Assembly: GCF_003989665.1 (NCBI RefSeq)
Contig: NZ_RZIJ01000014.1
Span: 124,001-188,000 of the forward strand
Source of the DNA: Azospirillum doebereinerae
GTDB taxonomy: Bacteria > Pseudomonadota > Alphaproteobacteria > Azospirillales > Azospirillaceae
DNA: 64,000 nucleotides
Direction of reading: 5' to 3'
Below, piece after piece: positions 22,198-30,575 of this stretch. Under the pieces are notes generated by a model. The model made no database searches. It worked only from the letters and a program-made list of their open reading frames with translations, and was not told where the DNA came from. A program made the position numbers and the translations under genes. How positions within the stretch are numbered: position 1 is the stretch's first letter; each line of letters opens with the position of its first letter.

Positions 22198-23678
22198 GCG
22201 CCGCCATGGCCCAGATCCCTCCCCAGCAGGCGGCTCCGGCGCAGGGCGCTCCCCAGGGGACGCCGCATGGGGCGCCGCAGGGAGGGGCGCCGCAGCCGGT
22301 GAACGGCCTGCTGCTGCTGCTGGAGCTGCAGCGGCAGGCCTGGCGGCAGGCGACGGCGCCGGAGCTGCGCTATCACATCGTCAACCAGACGCGCCGGCTG
22401 ATCGCCTATCGGCAGGCGGCCTTCCTGACGGTGGGCGAGCGGGGGCGGGCGACGCTGGAGGCGGTGTCGAACATCGCCGTGCTGGAGCCGAACACCCCCT
22501 TCGCCCAATGGCTGGAGGAGGCGGTGCGCGCCGTCGCCACCGGGGAGCACGCCAACAGCGTCCATGTCGTCGATCCCGCCGCCCTGCCCGCCTCCGTGCG
22601 CACCGCCTGGGGCGAATGGGGGCCGGCGCAGGTGCTGTGGTGCCCGTTGCGCAAGCCGGAAGCCCCGCGGGAGGTGCTGCCCGGCGCTGCGGCGGAAAGC
22701 CGGGACAAGGCCGTCCCGCCGCCGGCCGGCCTGTGGCTTGGCCGTGACGAGCCCTGGACCGACGGCGAACTCCTGCTGCTGGGCCATCTGACCGAAGGTT
22801 ACGGCCATGCCTGGTGGGCGCTGTCGGGCAAGCGGGCGAAGCGGCAAGGGCTGCGCCGCGCCCTGCTGCCTCTGGTGCTGCTGCTGGCCATCGCCGGGGC
22901 GCTCGCCATCCCGGTGCCGATGTCCACCCTGGCCCCGGCCGAAATCCAGACCAGCAACCCGGTGATCGTCGCCGCACCGCTGGATGGCGTGATCGAGCGC
23001 TTCCATGTGCAGCCGAACGAGGCGGTGGCGGCTGGCCAGCCGTTGTTCAGCTTCGAATCCACCGTTCTGCGCAGCCGCTTCGAGGTGGCGCGCAAGGGCC
23101 TGACCCAGGCGGAGGCGGAACTGCTGACCGCCTCGCAGGCCGCCTTCGCCGACCCGCAGACCAAGGCCCGCGTCGCCCAGCTCCGCGCCCAGGTGGAGTT
23201 GCGCCGGGCCGAAATGGCGCTCGCCCGCGACCTGCTGGACCGGGTGACGGTGAAGGCCGACCGCGCCGGCATCGCCGTCTTCACCGACGTCAACGACTGG
23301 CTGGGCAAGCCGGTGTCGGTGGGCGAGCGCGTGCTGACCCTGGCCGACCCGCAGGCGCCGGAGATCGACATCATGGTGTCGGTCGGCGACGCCCTGGTGC
23401 TCGAGCCGGGATCCCCGGTGGAGCTGTTCCTGAACGTCGACCCGCTCCACCCCTTGCAGGCGCGGCTGACCCATGCCAGCTACGAAGCCGGCCTGTCGGC
23501 CGCCGGCGTGCTGTCCTACCGCGTCAAGGCGGCGCTCGAACCGGGCCGGAGTCCGGGGGAGGCCCCGCCGCGCATCGGTCTGCGCGGCACCGCCAAGATC
23601 CTGGGCGACCGCGTGCCGCTGGCCCTCTACCTGTTCCGTCGCCCCCTGGCCCTGCTGCGCCAGTCGATGGGGATCTGA
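22194..23678 (+). CDS. GAF-like/HlyD fusion inner-membrane adaptor
   Basis: 494 residues. Residues 1-35 are Pro/Gln/Ala-rich. Residues about 38-210 form a cytoplasmic GAF-like domain ('QRQAWRQATAPELRYHIVNQ' and 'YRQAAFLTVGERG' pattern). One transmembrane helix follows near residues 223-243 (LLPLVLLLAIAGALAIPVP), then a periplasmic HlyD-like part with lipoyl half-motifs 'APLDGVIERFHVQPNEAVAAG' type, a helical hairpin (about 285-355), and a barrel domain. The topology puts a possible sensory domain inside the cell and an adaptor outside. Translation is coupled to the upstream adaptor by ATGA overlap. It is part of the adhesin export locus; a link between a cytoplasmic signal and export is inferred. 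Confidence 0.85.
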   Translation: MSAAMAQIPPQQAAPAQGAPQGTPHGAPQGGAPQPVNGLLLLLELQRQAWRQATAPELRYHIVNQTRRLIAYRQAAFLTVGERGRATLEAVSNIAVLEPNTPFAQWLEEAVRAVATGEHANSVHVVDPAALPASVRTAWGEWGPAQVLWCPLRKPEAPREVLPGAAAESRDKAVPPPAGLWLGRDEPWTDGELLLLGHLTEGYGHAWWALSGKRAKRQGLRRALLPLVLLLAIAGALAIPVPMSTLAPAEIQTSNPVIVAAPLDGVIERFHVQPNEAVAAGQPLFSFESTVLRSRFEVARKGLTQAEAELLTASQAAFADPQTKARVAQLRAQVELRRAEMALARDLLDRVTVKADRAGIAVFTDVNDWLGKPVSVGERVLTLADPQAPEIDIMVSVGDALVLEPGSPVELFLNVDPLHPLQARLTHASYEAGLSAAGVLSYRVKAALEPGRSPGEAPPRIGLRGTAKILGDRVPLALYLFRRPLALLRQSMGI

Positions 23679-23723
23679 GGCTGCCCCCAAGGCAATGTCC
23701 CCCAAGGCAACACAAGGACGCCC

Positions 23724-25952
23724 GTGTCCATCGCGATTCCCCCCGCTGCCAGTCCCCCCGCCGGTCTCCGCGCCGTCGGTTCCGCCCCGGCCGATCCGCT
23801 GGACTCCCTGCGGCTGCCGGGGCTGCGCGACGATCTGGTCCTGCTGCCGGCGCCGGCGGGGCAGGACGGGGCACCGGGCTGGACCATCCATGATCCGGTG
23901 CGCAACCGCTATTTCCGCATCGGGCCGGAGGCCTTCGCGCTGATCGCGCACTGGCACCACGCCAACCCGCGCGCGATCGCGGCGGCGGTGGCCGACAACA
24001 GCCTGTTCGAGCCAACGGCCCAAGACATCATGGGCTTCTACCAGTTCCTGGTGGCCAACAACCTGACCGTTACCGTCGACACCGCCTTTCTAGCGCGTCA
24101 AGCAGCGGCGCGGCACACCGGCTGGTTCTGGTGGCTGGTCCACAACTACCTGTTCTTCCGTATCCCGTTGGTGCGGCCGGACCGTTTCCTGTCGGCGACG
24201 GTGGGGTTGGTGGCGCCGCTCTACAGCCGGGGCTGGATGGGCTTGGTGCTGCTGACCGCCGTGCTGGCCGGTCTGCTGGTGGCGCGGCAGTGGGACGCCT
24301 TCCTGCACACTTTCCAGCATTTCTTCTCCCCCGAAGGGCTGGCGCTCTACGGCGTTACGCTGCTGGGCACCAAGATCTGTCACGAGCTGGGGCATGCCTA
24401 CACCGCCAAGCGCTTCGGCTGCCGGGTGCCGACCATGGGGGTGGCCTTCCTGGTGATGTGGCCGGTGCTCTACACCGACACCACCGACGCCTGGAGGCTG
24501 GTCTCGCGCCGGCAACGGCTGGCGGTGGGGGCGGCCGGCATGCTGACCGAACTGATGATCGCGGTCTTCGCCACGCTGGCCTGGAGCTTCCTGCCCGATG
24601 GGCCGCTGCGCAGCGCCGCCTATTTCCTGGCGACGGTCAGCTGGATCACCACGCTGGCGATCAACCTAAGCCCCTTCATGCGCTTCGACGGCTACTACCT
24701 GCTGTCCGACGCGCTCGATGTGCCCAACCTGCAGGAGCGCGCCTTCGCCATGGCGCGCTGGAAGCTGCGGGAGTGGCTGTTCGGCCTTGGCATGGCTCCA
24801 CCGGAGCAGATGCCGGCGGCGCGGCGCCGCATCCTGCTGGCTTATTCCTACGTCACCTGGGTCTACCGGCTGATGCTGTTCCTCGGCATCGCGCTCCTGG
24901 TCTACCATGTCGCCATCAAGGTTCTGGGGATCCTGTTGTTCGCCATCGAAATCGGCTGGTTCGTCGCTCGCCCCTTCCTGAACGAGACCAAGGCTTGGTG
25001 GGGCTTGCGCGACCGCTTCCATGTGAACCTGCGCACCGGGCTGACGCTGGCCGGGCTGGCGGCGGCGGTCGGGCTGACGCTGCTGCCGGTGACCTCGACC
25101 GTGTCGGTGCCGGTGGTCTGGCGGGCCTCCGGCTTCGCCACCGTCTACGCCCCCTTCCCCGCCCGGCTGGAGGAAGCGCTGGTCGCCCGCGGCCAGAGCG
25201 TGGTGGAGGGCGAGCCGCTGTTCCGCCTGACCGCCCCCGACCTGGAGGGCAAGCTGCGCCAAGCGGAGCTGCGCATCGCCTGGATGCAGGAGCAGATCGC
25301 CCGCCTGACCGCCAGCCGCGAGCAACTCGACCGCGTGCGGGCGATGGAGGAGGATCTGGCCGCCGCCCTGGCCGAGCGGCAGGGGCTTCTCGACAGCCGC
25401 AACCGGCTGGTGGTGCGGGCTCCGCTGTCGGGCACCGTGCGCGACATGGAGGATGCGCTGACCCCCGGCCGCTGGATCGGGCCGAAGCTGCCGCTGGCGA
25501 TGGTGGTGGCGCCGGGCAACGGCGAGCTGGTCGGCTATGTCGGCGAGGGCGATTTCGACCGGCTGAGCCTGGGGGCCGGGGCGCAGTTCCACCCGGACGA
25601 CCCGCTGGCTCCCCGCCGCGCGGCGAAGCTGCGCGCGGTCGATCCAGTCGCCGTCTCGGTTCTGGACGTGCCGGCGCTCGCCTCGGTCAATGGCGGCCCG
25701 GTGGCGGTGGAGGGGCAGGCGGGACCCCAGCCGGGCCAGCAGCATGGCGGGAGCGGCCGCAGCGCGCTTGCCCCGGTGGAGGCGGTCTACCGCATCACCC
25801 TGGACGTCGAACCGGCCGCTGCCAGTACCGCGCGGGAGGGACCGGAGCGCGTCACCCGCGGCATCGTCCGCGTGGCGGGCGAGGCGCGAAGCATCGCCGA
25901 ACGCTTCTGGCGCATCGCCGCCTCCGTGCTGATCCGCGAGACAGGGTTCTGA
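23724..25952 (+). CDS. M50 metalloprotease-like membrane protein with HlyD-like domain
   Basis: 742 residues from the GTG at 23724 (AAGGA site upstream). The N-terminal 120 residues have a PqqD-like or winged-helix-like look ('NRYFRIGPEAFALIAHWHH'). A multi-spanning M50 (site-2 protease) core follows, with zinc ligands H220-E-L-G-H224 and Asp322 in the motif NLSPFMRFDGYY. Another membrane segment near residue 445 leads to a periplasmic HlyD-like lipoyl/coiled-coil/barrel part ('VYAPFPARLEEALVARGQSV', 'VVRAPLSGTVRDMEDALTPG' pattern). M50 proteins fused to adaptor domains occur next to TolC/HlyD genes and giant adhesins. It may process or gate the adhesin in place of an ABC transporter. Confidence 0.87.
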   Translation: MSIAIPPAASPPAGLRAVGSAPADPLDSLRLPGLRDDLVLLPAPAGQDGAPGWTIHDPVRNRYFRIGPEAFALIAHWHHANPRAIAAAVADNSLFEPTAQDIMGFYQFLVANNLTVTVDTAFLARQAAARHTGWFWWLVHNYLFFRIPLVRPDRFLSATVGLVAPLYSRGWMGLVLLTAVLAGLLVARQWDAFLHTFQHFFSPEGLALYGVTLLGTKICHELGHAYTAKRFGCRVPTMGVAFLVMWPVLYTDTTDAWRLVSRRQRLAVGAAGMLTELMIAVFATLAWSFLPDGPLRSAAYFLATVSWITTLAINLSPFMRFDGYYLLSDALDVPNLQERAFAMARWKLREWLFGLGMAPPEQMPAARRRILLAYSYVTWVYRLMLFLGIALLVYHVAIKVLGILLFAIEIGWFVARPFLNETKAWWGLRDRFHVNLRTGLTLAGLAAAVGLTLLPVTSTVSVPVVWRASGFATVYAPFPARLEEALVARGQSVVEGEPLFRLTAPDLEGKLRQAELRIAWMQEQIARLTASREQLDRVRAMEEDLAAALAERQGLLDSRNRLVVRAPLSGTVRDMEDALTPGRWIGPKLPLAMVVAPGNGELVGYVGEGDFDRLSLGAGAQFHPDDPLAPRRAAKLRAVDPVAVSVLDVPALASVNGGPVAVEGQAGPQPGQQHGGSGRSALAPVEAVYRITLDVEPAAASTAREGPERVTRGIVRVAGEARSIAERFWRIAASVLIRETGF

Positions 25953-26047
25953 CCGGCTCTTTCCGGATTGCGTCAGGCGGTTAGCCTACGCCATCCCCAC
26001 CGACAGCCCCCCTCAGACGCCACCGCGAGCCGGTGGATGCGCCCCGT

Positions 26048-27109
26048 TCAGGTGCTCCCCCGCACCAGAAGCTCGAATCCGACGTCCAGCGCCCGGTCGT
26101 CGACGGTCGCGCCCTGCATGCGGCGCAGCAGCAGCCGGGCCGACTCCACCCCGATCCTTTTGCTGGCGATGGCGACCGTGGTGAGCCCCGGCGTCAGCTG
26201 CCCGGCGATGTCGTAGTTGCCGAAGCCGGTGATCGCCAGATCGCCCGGCACGGAAATCCCGAGGCCGCCGCAGGCCAGGATGGCCCCCGAGGCGAGCACG
26301 TCGCTGGCGAACACGACGGCGTCGGTTTCCGGGTGCTGCGCGCGCACCAGCGCCAGAAGCTCCACCCCGGTCGCCATCACCATCGGGCTGCTGGCGACGG
26401 TCACGACGCGTGGGGTCTCGCCCGGAAAATGGCGGGCGTGGGCATCCTGGAAACCCTTCAGGCGCTCCTTGGCGCGGTGATCGCCCGGCTTCATCACCCC
26501 GGCGAAGGTCAGGCGGCGGTAGCCGCGCTCCACCAGATGGTCGACGACGCGGATCAGCGCCGCGTGGTTGGAGAAGCCGACCAGCAGATCGACCGGGCGC
26601 GGGGTCCAGCTCCAGCTTTCGACCACCGGCACGCCGGTGCGCTTGAGCAGCGCCGTGGTCTCCTGGGTGTGGCGGGTGCCGATGATGAAGAAGCCGTCCG
26701 GCCGCCGTCCGCTGAAGCTGCGCACCAGCGATTCCTCGCGCGCCGCCACGTAGTCGGTGTGGCCGAGGAACACCTGATAGCCCTCCGGCAGCAGAACGTC
26801 GGACAGCCCCTGGATGGTTTCCGCGAAGATCGAGGCGGAGATCGTCGGGATGATCGCTGCGACCGTCATGCTGCGGTTCGAGGCGAGGTGACTCGCCGCG
26901 AAGTTCTGCACGTAGCGGGTCTCGCGCACCGCCTCCTCGATGCGGGCCAGCGTGTCCGGCCCGACGCTGCGGGGATCGCGCAGCGCGCGCGACACGGTCT
27001 GGGTCGAGACCCCCGCCGCCCGCGCCACATCGGCCATCGTCACCGCTTGGGTCGCGGATCTCCGCCGGGAGTCCGCCTTCCTGACCGACAACTGTCCTTC
27101 GTCCGACAC
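26048..27109 (-). CDS. LacI-family transcriptional regulator
   Basis: 353 residues from the GTG at 27109. The N-terminal helix-turn-helix is clear (TMADVARAAGVSTQTVSRAL, residues 24-43), followed by the hinge helix region and a periplasmic-binding-protein-like sensor domain, with GntR-type features such as 'FAETIQGLSDVLLPEGYQVF'. It is divergent from the SDR-led catabolic operon and shares with it a 253-bp promoter region carrying GntR/LacI-like operators at 27234-27259 and 27300-27327. It probably represses that operon, and perhaps itself, until a sugar acid or related effector is bound. The effector cannot be read from sequence. Confidence 0.9.
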   Translation of the reverse strand: MSDEGQLSVRKADSRRRSATQAVTMADVARAAGVSTQTVSRALRDPRSVGPDTLARIEEAVRETRYVQNFAASHLASNRSMTVAAIIPTISASIFAETIQGLSDVLLPEGYQVFLGHTDYVAAREESLVRSFSGRRPDGFFIIGTRHTQETTALLKRTGVPVVESWSWTPRPVDLLVGFSNHAALIRVVDHLVERGYRRLTFAGVMKPGDHRAKERLKGFQDAHARHFPGETPRVVTVASSPMVMATGVELLALVRAQHPETDAVVFASDVLASGAILACGGLGISVPGDLAITGFGNYDIAGQLTPGLTTVAIASKRIGVESARLLLRRMQGATVDDRALDVGFELLVRGST

Positions 27110-27233
27110 GTGGGATGACCTCGTTCCTGCCGCCGGTGCCTCCGGGAAGCGGAGGGGCGGCGTTCCTTCTTGTGCAGGACCCCGCCGGCGGTTGCAAGCC
27201 GGGCGCTGACCTCCCGCCACCATAGCCGGAAAA

Positions 27234-27259
27234 ATGTTAGCGGTCACGCGAACGCTAAC
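27234..27259. promoter_or_regulatory. LacI/GntR-like operator with inverted repeat
   Basis: ATGTTAGCGGTCACGC (27234-27249) matches the repeated motif found further on, and GTTAGCG (27236-27242) is mirrored by CGCTAAC (27253-27259). It lies nearer the regulator gene and may mediate autoregulation. Confidence 0.6.
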
Positions 27260-27299
27260 GCACACCATCGACAAAGACGCTTGATCCGTCCAACCAACC

Positions 27300-27327
27300 A
27301 TGTTACCGGTCACGTTAGCGGTCACTT
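27300..27327. promoter_or_regulatory. Two overlapping LacI/GntR-like operators
   Basis: ATGTTACCGGTCACGT (27300-27315) and ACGTTAGCGGTCACTT (27312-27327) give 12-bp direct repeats GTTA[C/G]CGGTCAC at 27302 and 27314. The first closely resembles the GntR operator ATGTTACCGGTAACAT (established for that family). They sit 36-63 nt upstream of the SDR start, where a repressor would block transcription. Confidence 0.6.
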
Positions 27328-27362
27328 TGAAAGGCGGCCGCGGACGGCAACGGAAGGCAGCC

Positions 27363-28136
27363 ATGAACATCCTTGCGGACAGCGTCGTCTGGATCACTGG
27401 CGGAGGAAGCGGCATCGGCGCGGCCGGCGCCAGGGCGCTGGCGGAAGCCGGCGCCACCGTCGTCGTCTCCGGGCGACGGCGGGAGGAGCTGGAGCGCGTC
27501 GTCGGCACCATCCGCGAAACCGGCGGCCACGCCGAGGCGGCGGTGCTCGACGTGACCGACGAGCCGGCGGTTCGGCGCACGGCGGCGGCGATCCTGGAGG
27601 CGCATGGCCGCATCGACACGCTGGTCGCCAGCGCCGGCCTGAACCTGCCCAACCGCAGCTTCCAGTCGCTCGGCCCCGGCGACTGGGCGCGGTTGGTCGA
27701 CGTCAATCTCAACGGCGCGATGCACGCCATCCAGGCGACTCTGCCCTCGATGCGCGAGCGCCGGTCCGGCACGATCATCCTCATCTCCTCCTGGGTCGGC
27801 CGGCACGCGGTGCGGCTGGGCGGCCCCGGCTACAACGCGACCAAGCAGGCGCTGGTGGCGCTCGGCCACTCCCTGAACATGGAGGAGTGCGGCAACGGCC
27901 TGCGCGCTTGCGTGATCATGCCGGGAGAGGTCGAGACCGACTTCCTGACGCAGCGCGCCGCCCCGCCGCCGCCCGACGAGCTGGCGCGCCTGCTGCGGCC
28001 CGACGACCTGGGCCGGACCATCCGCTTCGTCGCCGAGATGCCGCCCCACGTCTGCGTCAACGAGATCCTCATCAGCCCGACCTGGAACCGCAACTTCCTG
28101 CCCCCCGCCCCGGCGGCGGCGGCAGCGTCGGTCTGA
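27363..28136 (+). CDS. SDR-family NAD(P)-dependent oxidoreductase
   Basis: 257 residues with a classical short-chain dehydrogenase pattern: the cofactor motif TGGGSGIG near residue 13, 'ASAGLN' in place of NNAG, catalytic Ser in 'LISSWVG', and the YxxxK motif in 'YNATKQAL'. The ATG at 27363 is used; an in-frame ATG at 27300 lies inside the operator and is unlikely. It would oxidise a sugar or sugar alcohol as the first step of the pathway, in keeping with XylB-type SDR dehydrogenases in Weimberg operons. It is the first gene of the operon; substrate is not known. Confidence 0.88.
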   Translation: MNILADSVVWITGGGSGIGAAGARALAEAGATVVVSGRRREELERVVGTIRETGGHAEAAVLDVTDEPAVRRTAAAILEAHGRIDTLVASAGLNLPNRSFQSLGPGDWARLVDVNLNGAMHAIQATLPSMRERRSGTIILISSWVGRHAVRLGGPGYNATKQALVALGHSLNMEECGNGLRACVIMPGEVETDFLTQRAAPPPPDELARLLRPDDLGRTIRFVAEMPPHVCVNEILISPTWNRNFLPPAPAAAAASV

Positions 28137-28204
28137 CGGAACGGCCCCGACCCCACCCTCCGCGCCTCCCTGCGCGGACCGCAAGGCAAGAAGACCCGGA
28201 AACC

Positions 28205-29434
28205 ATGGACAACAAACGCAACATCCTCAGCGGTTACCGCGTGCTGGACTGCTCCATCGCGATGGCCGGCCCGCTGGCCGCCCAGCGCCTGGGCGACCTC
28301 GGCGCCGACGTGGTGAAGGTCGAGCCGGTGACCGGCGAGTGGCAGCGCCACACGGCGGCCGGCGGCATCACCGGCAATAAGGTGAACGTGTCGTTCCTGT
28401 CGCTGAACCGGAACAAGCGCTCGCTGGCGGTGGACCTGAAGAAGCCGGACGGCAAGGCCCTGCTGCTGGATCTGGTGAAGACGGCCGACGTCTTCCTCCA
28501 GAACTACCGGCCCGGCGTGGCCAAGCGTCTGGGCGTCGATTACGAATCGCTCTCGGCGATCAACCCGCGCCTGATCTACGTCTCGATCTCCGGCTATGGC
28601 GAGACCGGCCCCTACGTCGACCGGCCGGGTCAGGATCTGCTGCTCCAGGGCATGTCCGGCGCCATGCTGTCGGCCGGCCGCGACGGCGAGGCGCCGACCC
28701 CCGCCGGGCAGTATCTGGTGGACGCCGTCACCGGCTACACCGCCTTCGAGGGCGCGCTCGCCGCCCTGCTCCACCGCGAGCGCACCGGCGAGGGCCAACT
28801 GGTCCAGGTCAACATGCTGGACGCGATCACCACGCTCCAGATGCAGGAATTGTCGGTCTTCACGGTCGGGGCCAAGCCGCAGACCCGCTCGGCCGAGCCG
28901 CACGCCCATGTCTACATCCGCGCGCCCTACGGCGCCTTCGCGACCAGCGACGGCTTCATCATCGTCGCCTTCCCCTCGCTGCGGCTGCTGGGCGAGCTGA
29001 TCGGCGAGCCGTCCTTCCTCGACATGGTGGACGAGACCGACAGCTGGTCGCGCCGCGACGAAATCTTCGCCAAGACCCGCGCCCGGCTGACGGCGAAAAC
29101 CTCGGCGGAATGGCTGGCGCTGTTCAAGGCGAACGACATCTGGGCCGGGCCGGTCTACGGCTACGCCGACCTCGTCAACGACCCGCAGATCGCGCACAAC
29201 GGCACCTTCGTCGAGTACGACCACCCGACCGAGGGGCGGGTCAAGACGCCGGGCTTCCCGATCAGGTTCTCCAAGACGCCGTCGGCCGTGGAGCGCGGCG
29301 CGCCGCTGGCCGGCGAACACACCCGCGAGGTGCTGGAGGCCGCCGGCTATTCCGCCGCCGACATCGACCGCCTGCTGTCGTCCGGTGCCATCGCCGCGAC
29401 GGAAGAGGAGCCGGCATGCGTTACCGCGCCCTGA
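28205..29434 (+). CDS. CaiB/BaiF (class III) CoA-transferase
   Basis: 409 residues, full length for the family. N-terminal 'YRVLDCSIAMAGPLAAQRLGD' and 'GADVVKVE' are the family signature, 'LSLNRNKRSLAVDLK' follows, and the probable catalytic Asp is in 'YLVDAVTGY' near residue 177. These enzymes move CoA between carboxylic acids by a ping-pong mechanism with an aspartyl-CoA intermediate. It lies in the LacI-controlled operon and overlaps the next gene by 19 nt. A CoA-transferase is not part of the known Weimberg route, so its substrate here is unclear. It may activate an acid for the crotonase two genes on. Confidence 0.88.
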   Translation: MDNKRNILSGYRVLDCSIAMAGPLAAQRLGDLGADVVKVEPVTGEWQRHTAAGGITGNKVNVSFLSLNRNKRSLAVDLKKPDGKALLLDLVKTADVFLQNYRPGVAKRLGVDYESLSAINPRLIYVSISGYGETGPYVDRPGQDLLLQGMSGAMLSAGRDGEAPTPAGQYLVDAVTGYTAFEGALAALLHRERTGEGQLVQVNMLDAITTLQMQELSVFTVGAKPQTRSAEPHAHVYIRAPYGAFATSDGFIIVAFPSLRLLGELIGEPSFLDMVDETDSWSRRDEIFAKTRARLTAKTSAEWLALFKANDIWAGPVYGYADLVNDPQIAHNGTFVEYDHPTEGRVKTPGFPIRFSKTPSAVERGAPLAGEHTREVLEAAGYSAADIDRLLSSGAIAATEEEPACVTAP

Positions 29435-30564
29435 CCTGGGACCACCCACGCGGCTACAACGCGCTGGCCGCCGCCGCCGCGCGGTTGGACGAGAAGCGCG
29501 ACGGGCTGGCCATCGCCTGGGACAAGCAGCCGCTGGAGGGCTTCGAGGAGCACCCGATCGGCGACCTCTGCGCCCGCTACGACCTCGTCGTGCTGGACCA
29601 TCCCCACATCGGCGAGGCGGTGGCGCAGCGTTGCCTCGTGCCGCTGGAGGATCTGTTCCCGGAAGACGAGATCGCCGCCTGGGAACGCGACAGCATCGGG
29701 CCGAGCCTCGCCAGCTACCGCTTCGGCGGACGCCATTGGGCGCTGCCGCTGGACGCGGCGACGCAGGTGACGGCGTTCCGCGCCGACCTGACCGGCGGGC
29801 CGGCGCCGGCCACCTGGGACGGTGTCGCCGCGCTGTCGGACCAGGCGCCGGTCGCCCTGTCGCTGGCCGGGCCGCACGCCTGCCTGAGCTTCCTGTCGAT
29901 GGCCGCCGCCTTCGGCGAGCCGCCGGCCGTGGCCGATCCCGACCGGCTGGTCTCGGCCGAGACCGGCAAGCGCGTGCTCGACCTGATGGCGCTGCTGGCC
30001 GGACGGACTCCGGATTTGGTGCGGGGCAGGAACCCCATCGGCCTGCTCGGCCACATGGCGCGCCACGACGACGTGGCGCTCTGCCCGCTGGTCTACGGCT
30101 ACGTCAACTACGCGGCCCCGGCCGATCCGGCGGACAAGGCCATCGCCTTCGCCGACGCGCCACGCGCCACGGCCGATGGCCGGCCCGGCTCGACGCTGGG
30201 CGGCACCGGCATCGGCGTCTCGATCCGCTGCGAAGTGACGCCAGCCCTGCGCGACCATCTGCGCTGGCTGCTCGGCGCCGAGGCGCAAGACCGCTTCATC
30301 CCCGATCACGACGGGCAGCCCAGCCGCCGCGCGGCGTGGCACGACGACCGGGTCAACGCGCGCTGGGGCGGCTTCTACCGCAACACGGCGGCGACGCTGG
30401 AAGCGGCCTACGTCCGCCCCCGCCATGACGGCTACATCGCCTTCCAGGCCGCGGCGTCCGCCATCCTGCGCGACGGCCTCGCCGGGGGCGAGCCGCACGC
30501 CGCGATCCTCGACCGCCTGCAACGCCGCTACGCCGAAAGCCGGACCGTCGGCACCGAACGATAA
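29416..30564 (+). CDS. Solute-binding-protein-like protein without signal peptide
   Basis: 382 residues that resemble the carbohydrate ABC extracellular binding-protein fold ('YDLVVLDHPHIGEAVAQRCLV' and 'FGGRHWALPLDAATQVTAFR' patterns, and a C-terminal 'ILRDGL' helix). The N-terminus starts directly with the first beta strand (MRYRALTWDHPRGYNAL) and has no signal peptide or lipobox, so it should stay in the cytoplasm. It overlaps the CoA-transferase gene by 19 nt and precedes the crotonase by 11 nt, so it belongs to the enzyme set and not the transporter set. It may sense or sequester a pathway ligand, or it may be a divergent enzyme; function unknown. Confidence 0.75.
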   Translation: MRYRALTWDHPRGYNALAAAAARLDEKRDGLAIAWDKQPLEGFEEHPIGDLCARYDLVVLDHPHIGEAVAQRCLVPLEDLFPEDEIAAWERDSIGPSLASYRFGGRHWALPLDAATQVTAFRADLTGGPAPATWDGVAALSDQAPVALSLAGPHACLSFLSMAAAFGEPPAVADPDRLVSAETGKRVLDLMALLAGRTPDLVRGRNPIGLLGHMARHDDVALCPLVYGYVNYAAPADPADKAIAFADAPRATADGRPGSTLGGTGIGVSIRCEVTPALRDHLRWLLGAEAQDRFIPDHDGQPSRRAAWHDDRVNARWGGFYRNTAATLEAAYVRPRHDGYIAFQAAASAILRDGLAGGEPHAAILDRLQRRYAESRTVGTER

Positions 30565-30575
30565 GGCAACACACC

